Shown here one piece after another: positions 12,393 to 16,421 of a stretch of DNA of 16,421 nucleotides. How positions within the stretch are numbered: the stretch's first letter is position 1; each line of letters begins with the position of its first letter. Origin of the DNA: JAPLXD01 sp041661585 (lineage in GTDB: Bacteria; Patescibacteriota; Minisyncoccia; Moranbacterales; UBA11712). The stretch is taken from the NCBI GenBank assembly GCA_041661585.1, contig JBAZUC010000015.1:1-16421 (forward strand), read 5' to 3'. The notes under the pieces are model-generated. The model was not told the DNA's origin, made no database searches, and saw only the letters and a list, made by a program, of their open reading frames with translations. A program made the position numbers and the translations under genes.

Positions 12393-13562
12393 ATGGCCGA
12401 TAATAACAAAATCAATCTTTCACCAATAAAAGACATGGAACTCCGGGCGTCTCGCATTCCCGGAGTTGTTTCGCTTGCCCAAGGCGTGCCGTCTTTTGAC
12501 ACGCCCGATGCGATAAAAAACGCGGCCATTGAGGCAATTCAAAAAGGAAAAGTGGCCAAATATTCGCTCGCGCCGGGACTTTTGGAGCTTCGCGAGGTGA
12601 TCACGCAAAAAATTGAGCAAGAAAACAAATTCTATGACTTTGAAGAAGAGGTCATTGTGACAGCCGGGTCGATTGAGGCGATCACGGCGACGATGCTGGC
12701 AATTCTTTCGCCGGGAGACGAAGTTCTTGTTCCTGATCCGACGTACACTTCATATCAGCCAGCGATCAAAGTGGCAGGCGGCAGGCCGGTTTTCGTTCCA
12801 CTGGATGAAGAAAATCATTGGGCATTCGACATCGCCGAGCTCGAAAAAAGAATAACTCCGAAAACAAAAGCGCTTCTTTTCTGCAATCCAAACAATCCGA
12901 CCGGGACGATTTTCACACGCAATCAACTTCACGCGGTGGCGCAACTGGCCATCAAACATGATTTTTATATCTTGAGCGACGAGGTATACAAAGATTTCAT
13001 ATTTGATGCCGGAGAAAAATTCTACTCTCTTGCTGAAATGCGCGGGATTCGCGATCGCTTGATATATATTTTTTCCTTCTCCAAAGCTTATGCGATGACT
13101 GGATGGAGAGTTGCATATCTGGCAACGCATCACGATCTTGCCAAGAAGATCTTGGGCGTCCACGACGTTCTTGTCACTTGCGCGCCGGTGGTTTCGCAAT
13201 ACGCGGCGCTGGCGGCGCTCGAAATGGCAGATTCGGAACTGGCAAAATACCACGCGATATACAAGCAAAGGCGAGATTTGATCTGCAAACGGCTGGATAA
13301 GTTGAAAAATATATTTGAATATCAAAGACCCGACAGCGCCTATTTTGTTTTTCCGCGCATCAAAGAAGATATTTTGCAAAAAATCGCTCCGGGTGGCGGT
13401 TCGAAAGAATTTGCGATAGAATTGTTGGAGAAAGCCAAGGTAGCCACCGTTCCCGGCGCAGCGTTCGGTCCGGTCGGAGAAAATCATATCCGGATGTGTT
13501 TCGGAAGATCTGAAGAAGATATCAATTTGGCATTTGACAGGCTTGATGATTTTTTTAAATAA
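12393..13562 (+). CDS. PLP-dependent class I/II aminotransferase
   Basis: A fold-type I aminotransferase of the aspartate aminotransferase/AspC-like branch; the exact amino donor cannot be read from sequence. From ATG 12393 it has 389 residues; an in-frame TTG at 12381 would add only MISD. Landmarks are the substrate-side opening GVVSLAQGVPSFDTP, the NPNNPTG motif from Asn165, SDEVY at 195-199 with the cofactor-contacting Asp and Tyr, and the PLP-binding Lys231 in SFSKAYAMTGWR. The C-terminal HIRMCFGRSEED segment should hold the Arg that binds the substrate carboxylate. All catalytic residues look intact. It follows the small helical protein by 40 bp and precedes the MurF-like gene by 9 bp. 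In organisms with reduced biosynthesis it might serve glutamate/aspartate or aromatic interconversion. Confidence 0.9.
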   Translation: MADNNKINLSPIKDMELRASRIPGVVSLAQGVPSFDTPDAIKNAAIEAIQKGKVAKYSLAPGLLELREVITQKIEQENKFYDFEEEVIVTAGSIEAITATMLAILSPGDEVLVPDPTYTSYQPAIKVAGGRPVFVPLDEENHWAFDIAELEKRITPKTKALLFCNPNNPTGTIFTRNQLHAVAQLAIKHDFYILSDEVYKDFIFDAGEKFYSLAEMRGIRDRLIYIFSFSKAYAMTGWRVAYLATHHDLAKKILGVHDVLVTCAPVVSQYAALAALEMADSELAKYHAIYKQRRDLICKRLDKLKNIFEYQRPDSAYFVFPRIKEDILQKIAPGGGSKEFAIELLEKAKVATVPGAAFGPVGENHIRMCFGRSEEDINLAFDRLDDFFK

Positions 13563-13571
13563 TATTTTTCG

Positions 13572-14315
13572 ATGAAGCCTCTTTTCAAAAAAATTGTTCA
13601 ATTTTATCTCAAGCTTTTCACGAAGATCATCTTGTGGCGGCACAAGCCTTTTGTCATTGCCGTGGCAGGAAGTACGAACAAAACCGTTGCCAAAGAATAT
13701 ATTCTCAAGTTTCTTCGCGAAAAATATGGAGAAGAGGAAGTGCGGGGAAATCCGCGCAGCTACAACACTGAAATAGGTTTGCCGCTGGCAATCCTCTTTC
13801 TTGAATCGGGTGAATCTTCATTTTGGAAATGGTGGAAAATTTTGATCCAGGCCAAGATAGAAGCTCTGTTTTCCCGGAAATTTCCTTCAAAATTGGTTTT
13901 GGAATTGGGAGTTGAGAAAAAAGGCGATATGGAATATTTGCTTGAAATAGTGCGCCCCTCTTGGGTGGTTGTCACCAATATTGAGGGAAGCTACTCGGAC
14001 GCCCAGTCTAATTTGGATGATGTTTTTGAGGAAATCAAATTGCTCGCGCGAAAAATGCCGAAAAGCGGAAAATTGATCTTGAATTTCGACGACGAGCGGG
14101 TGAAAAATCTGGCCGAATTTTCGCCATCGGAAGTGATAAGTTATGGAATTTCAAATGAAACGGACGCTCGCGCGGAAAACATCAGAACGACCGTCCAAGG
14201 CCAGAATTTTGATTTTACTTTTCAAGGGAAATATGAATCGGTTGAGATCAAAAAATACGGCCGGCACAATGTCTATGCTTGGATGATTGCCAAGATCGTG
14301 AAGGAAAATTTATAA
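13572..14315 (+). CDS. truncated MurF-like Mur ligase domain protein
   Basis: Full-length MurF (about 450 residues) adds D-Ala-D-Ala to the UDP-MurNAc tripeptide. This product has only 247 residues and corresponds to the central ATP-binding domain. The N-terminal substrate domain is replaced by a basic amphipathic helix (MKPLFKKIVQFYLKLFTKI), and the C-terminal domain is absent: the sequence stops shortly after GRHNVYAWMIAKIV. Mur-type blocks are YNTEIGLPL near 64-72, ELG with Glu111, VVVTNI at 132-137 and LILNFDDERV. Key positions are altered. The P-loop reads GSTNKT (33-38) with Asn where a Gly is expected, and the TNI segment is not followed by the usual His-Leu. The stop overlaps the ftsQ start (TAATG), so no remnant of the missing domain follows and translation is coupled. 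It may be a non-catalytic paralogue or a decayed gene that remains expressed. Confidence 0.75.
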   Translation: MKPLFKKIVQFYLKLFTKIILWRHKPFVIAVAGSTNKTVAKEYILKFLREKYGEEEVRGNPRSYNTEIGLPLAILFLESGESSFWKWWKILIQAKIEALFSRKFPSKLVLELGVEKKGDMEYLLEIVRPSWVVVTNIEGSYSDAQSNLDDVFEEIKLLARKMPKSGKLILNFDDERVKNLAEFSPSEVISYGISNETDARAENIRTTVQGQNFDFTFQGKYESVEIKKYGRHNVYAWMIAKIVKENL

Positions 14316-15220
14316 TGGCTTTTTTTTCAAAAAAAACAAAAAGCAGAATCCCTCAAAAATCGTGGCAGGGGAGGCGCACGGGAGCCTATGCGAGCGTTCC
14401 GAAAAAGGAAAAAAAGCGGGAAAGAAAATTTTCGCGCATTTTGTTTTGGCTGCTTTTTTTGGGTTTTTTGGGGATTTGCGGCTATATTCTTCTCTTTTCT
14501 CCTTATCTCGAAGTCGACTCGGTGTCCATTGAGGGCAACCAAGATATATCAAAACGGGAAATTGCGGATCAAGTTGCGAAATCGATCGAAGGAAAATATT
14601 TCAATTTTTTCCCCAAAAGAAATTTCTTTTTCGTGAACAAAAAGGATATCAACGCCGCTCTCAAGAGCAATTTCGATCAATTGGAAGTCGCGTCCATCGA
14701 GAAAAAGTTCCCCGGGACAATTTCCATTCGAGTTACTGAACGAAAACCGGAATTGGTTTGGTGCAGTGGGGGAGTTTGCTATTTTGTCGACCGGAGTGGA
14801 TTGGCGTACGGGGGCGCAGCCGGCGTGGAAGAGGAATTGCGGAAAACGGGTTTTTTGACGGTCGTTGATGACAGCGCCGTGCCTGTTGATATGGGAAAAA
14901 CAAAAATAAGCTCGGATTACATCGGATTTATTGAATCGGCTAGCAGTATGCTCCGGGATGATTTGAAACTGGATCCGGCTGAAAGTTTTCACACAGCCGG
15001 AATAGCTTCGGGAGAAATAAGCGTGAAAAACACAGAGGATTGGACGGTCAAGCTCGGATCGGAATTTTCAATTGAAGACGCGAAAAAAGTCATACAAACT
15101 CTTTTCGAAAAAGAGTTGAACGAAGAAGTGAGAAAAAAATTGGATTATTTGGATTTGAGGATCAAAAACAAGATATACTATAAGATAAAACAGGAAGAAG
15201 AAAACAAGCCAGCCGAGTGA
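14315..15220 (+). CDS. ftsQ: cell division protein FtsQ/DivIB
   Basis: FtsQ is the bitopic divisome protein that connects early and late division proteins through its extracytoplasmic POTRA domain. From ATG 14315 the product has 301 residues: a basic cytoplasmic tail of about 40 residues, one membrane segment (about 41-61), and a POTRA domain from about 64 to 140. The family pattern is clear in VDSVSIEGNQDISKREI, then KKDINAAL, IEKKFPGTISIRVTERKPELVW and the FVDRSGLAY turn. The C-terminal beta domain and a polar tail follow. An in-frame start at 14279 overlaps the upstream gene and is rejected. The start shares bases with the stop of the MurF-like gene, and a weak AAGGA sits 9 bases upstream. 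The classical dcw order (murC, murB, ddl, ftsQ, ftsA, ftsZ) is not kept here: no ftsA or ftsZ follows. Confidence 0.9.
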   Translation: MAFFSKKTKSRIPQKSWQGRRTGAYASVPKKEKKRERKFSRILFWLLFLGFLGICGYILLFSPYLEVDSVSIEGNQDISKREIADQVAKSIEGKYFNFFPKRNFFFVNKKDINAALKSNFDQLEVASIEKKFPGTISIRVTERKPELVWCSGGVCYFVDRSGLAYGGAAGVEEELRKTGFLTVVDDSAVPVDMGKTKISSDYIGFIESASSMLRDDLKLDPAESFHTAGIASGEISVKNTEDWTVKLGSEFSIEDAKKVIQTLFEKELNEEVRKKLDYLDLRIKNKIYYKIKQEEENKPAE

Positions 15221-15232
15221 CAACTTTATCGC

Positions 15233-16421
15233 TTAATCAACCTTGTAAATCAAGATTGATCCGCCGATTTCGGCTGTGGGTGTCCGTTCGCGCAGCCATT
15301 CGTAGTCCGGTGTTCCTTCAGTGATCTTGTAATAGAGCGAGTTTTGCAGAAATGTTGCCGAGATTGCGTACCAACCCGGCTCTTGTCCCAAGGCAGAGTG
15401 CCACATGATGGCCTTATCTGCGAGATAATGTTTCACATTTCCGCCGCCGAAATAATCGACGCGGATTTTTTGAATATCATTGTCCGAAACAAATTTTTCC
15501 AGCCGTTTCAAATCCTGCCCCCAGTCCACGTTCGAATCTGTCACATATTTGTAGCCGTTTTTTGATCCACCAACGGTCTCGTTGAAATAGGCGAGATAAC
15601 TTGGATAGGCAAAGGCAGTTTCGGCGGCCAGCCAGATGATCAAGATCGAGATGATCGACCAAAAATATTTCCGGTAATTTTTTGTTATTCTGTTGCCAAA
15701 GACAGTCACTTGTTTGGCGATCAAAATATACATGAGCGGCAATGTCGGGAAAAGATGACGAAGACCGATGTTGAGATTTCCGGTGATGCTGACATACCAA
15801 TACAGCGCGATGAAAGAAAGCATTGAGAATTCAGCAATATGGCCATCCAAATAGCTTTTGATATTCGTCCATATTTTTTTCGGAAATGACGGTAAGTTCT
15901 TTTTTAATAGTATAGTTATTCCTATGGCAATCGAGAATAGCAGAAGAATCAGGAGAGGAATTGTTTCTTTGATGAGAAATACCATTGGAAAATATGCCCG
16001 AAAGCTTTGATTGGTCACTTCGCCGAAGAAATAGGTCGTGTTTCCGCCTGCGACGCGGCCGAAAACCATGAAAAACCCGATGAGATACTGGGAATAGGGA
16101 CGGAGCACGGTATTGTCCGCCATTTTGTGAAGGTACGGCGATACCAATTGCTTCGTATTGCCGCCAAGCTGGGTATCGATCAGTTGATGGATCTTTTCGG
16201 TCGGCATTTTGTATATGTTTATTTCATAGACGATTCCGATCAATAGTCCGTGGATGGCCAGGATGACTATGAAAGTCGCGATATACAAATACAGTTTTTG
16301 CAGCCAAAATCTCTTTATTTTTCCAGAGCCCAAAAAAGAGAAGCCGATCTTTTCTTTTCGGAAAAGAGCATAAAGGATCAAGGCTATACCCATAACAGGG
16401 AAAAGCAAAACAGATGAAAAT
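15233..16421 (-). CDS. membrane glycosyltransferase, GT39/PMT-like, C-terminal part
   Basis: The only minus-strand gene; its 5' end lies beyond the window, since the frame stays open upstream of the TTG at 16408. About 396 residues are visible. They contain some six hydrophobic membrane segments and a C-terminal extracytoplasmic portion. The blocks NIGLRHLFPTLPLMYIL, AYFNETVGG and YVTDSNVDWGQDLKRL are typical of polyprenyl-phosphate-dependent glycosyltransferases of the GT39/PMT superfamily (GT-C fold), which transfer sugars from lipid carriers to proteins or cell-surface glycans outside the membrane. The catalytic acidic loop of this fold lies near the N-terminus and is not in the window. 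It converges on ftsQ with only 12 bp between the stops and no terminator, so transcripts may overlap. Confidence 0.8.
   Translation of the reverse strand, partial: FSSVLLFPVMGIALILYALFRKEKIGFSFLGSGKIKRFWLQKLYLYIATFIVILAIHGLLIGIVYEINIYKMPTEKIHQLIDTQLGGNTKQLVSPYLHKMADNTVLRPYSQYLIGFFMVFGRVAGGNTTYFFGEVTNQSFRAYFPMVFLIKETIPLLILLLFSIAIGITILLKKNLPSFPKKIWTNIKSYLDGHIAEFSMLSFIALYWYVSITGNLNIGLRHLFPTLPLMYILIAKQVTVFGNRITKNYRKYFWSIISILIIWLAAETAFAYPSYLAYFNETVGGSKNGYKYVTDSNVDWGQDLKRLEKFVSDNDIQKIRVDYFGGGNVKHYLADKAIMWHSALGQEPGWYAISATFLQNSLYYKITEGTPDYEWLRERTPTAEIGGSILIYKVD

Noticed and set aside
12750..13643. 297-codon minus-strand frame opposite the aminotransferase
   Set aside because: It is the complement of a gene with all catalytic motifs; its composition, rich in Phe, Arg and Ile, is that of a shadow frame.
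1..16421. UGA recoded as glycine, as in Gracilibacteria/SR1
   Set aside because: Genes such as mreB, mreC and ftsQ end at TGA exactly where the family length ends, and no core gene has an internal TGA.
1..16421. CRISPR array, tRNA or rRNA genes
   Set aside because: No regularly spaced direct repeats and no cloverleaf-like or rRNA-like stretch was found in the gaps, all of which are under 300 bases.

Overview
The window reads as ordinary bacterial chromosome from a small-genome lineage. It is most likely a member of the Candidate Phyla Radiation (Patescibacteria), with a Parcubacteria-like group as best guess. This is inferred from four things: a class I (archaeal-type) lysyl-tRNA synthetase; a shortened MurF-like protein that starts with an amphipathic helix instead of the usual MurF N-domain; housekeeping genes that mostly lack a Shine-Dalgarno sequence; and small unrecognised coiled-coil and membrane proteins between core genes. 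TGA, TAA and TAG all act as stops, so the UGA=Gly code of Gracilibacteria/SR1 does not apply. No rRNA, tRNA, CRISPR array or transposase gene was seen. All genes are on the + strand except the last.

Layout. (1) 1-2981: the 3' end of an Asp-box beta-propeller protein, frr (ribosome recycling), rseP (site-2 protease), a previously uncalled 45-residue membrane microprotein with a strong RBS, and a stand-alone receiver-domain protein, closed by a strong terminator. (2) 2982-7713: a near-consensus promoter followed by mreB, mreC, mreD and mrdA (PBP2), the rod-shape peptidoglycan elongation genes. A 150-bp, almost fully self-complementary MITE-like palindrome sits between mreB and mreC, and a pair of inverted REP-like hairpins follows mrdA. 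(3) 7714-8231: a lone three-helix small membrane protein with a strong RBS and a UUCG-loop terminator. (4) 8232-8803: greA as a compact single-gene unit with its own promoter and terminator. (5) 8804-15220: a co-directional run of class I lysS, a small coiled-coil protein, serS, a second small helical protein, a PLP aminotransferase, a truncated MurF-like protein and ftsQ. (6) 15233-16421, - strand: the C-terminal part of a GT39-type membrane glycosyltransferase, convergent with ftsQ and cut by the window edge.

Functionally the window combines translation (frr, lysS, serS), transcript cleavage (greA), envelope growth and division (mreBCD, mrdA, MurF-like, ftsQ) and membrane proteolysis/signalling (rseP, microprotein, receiver). 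The parts least explained by known families are the rseP-microprotein-receiver group, the intergenic palindromes, the degenerate MurF fragment, and a contrast in ribosome-binding sites between small accessory genes and core genes.
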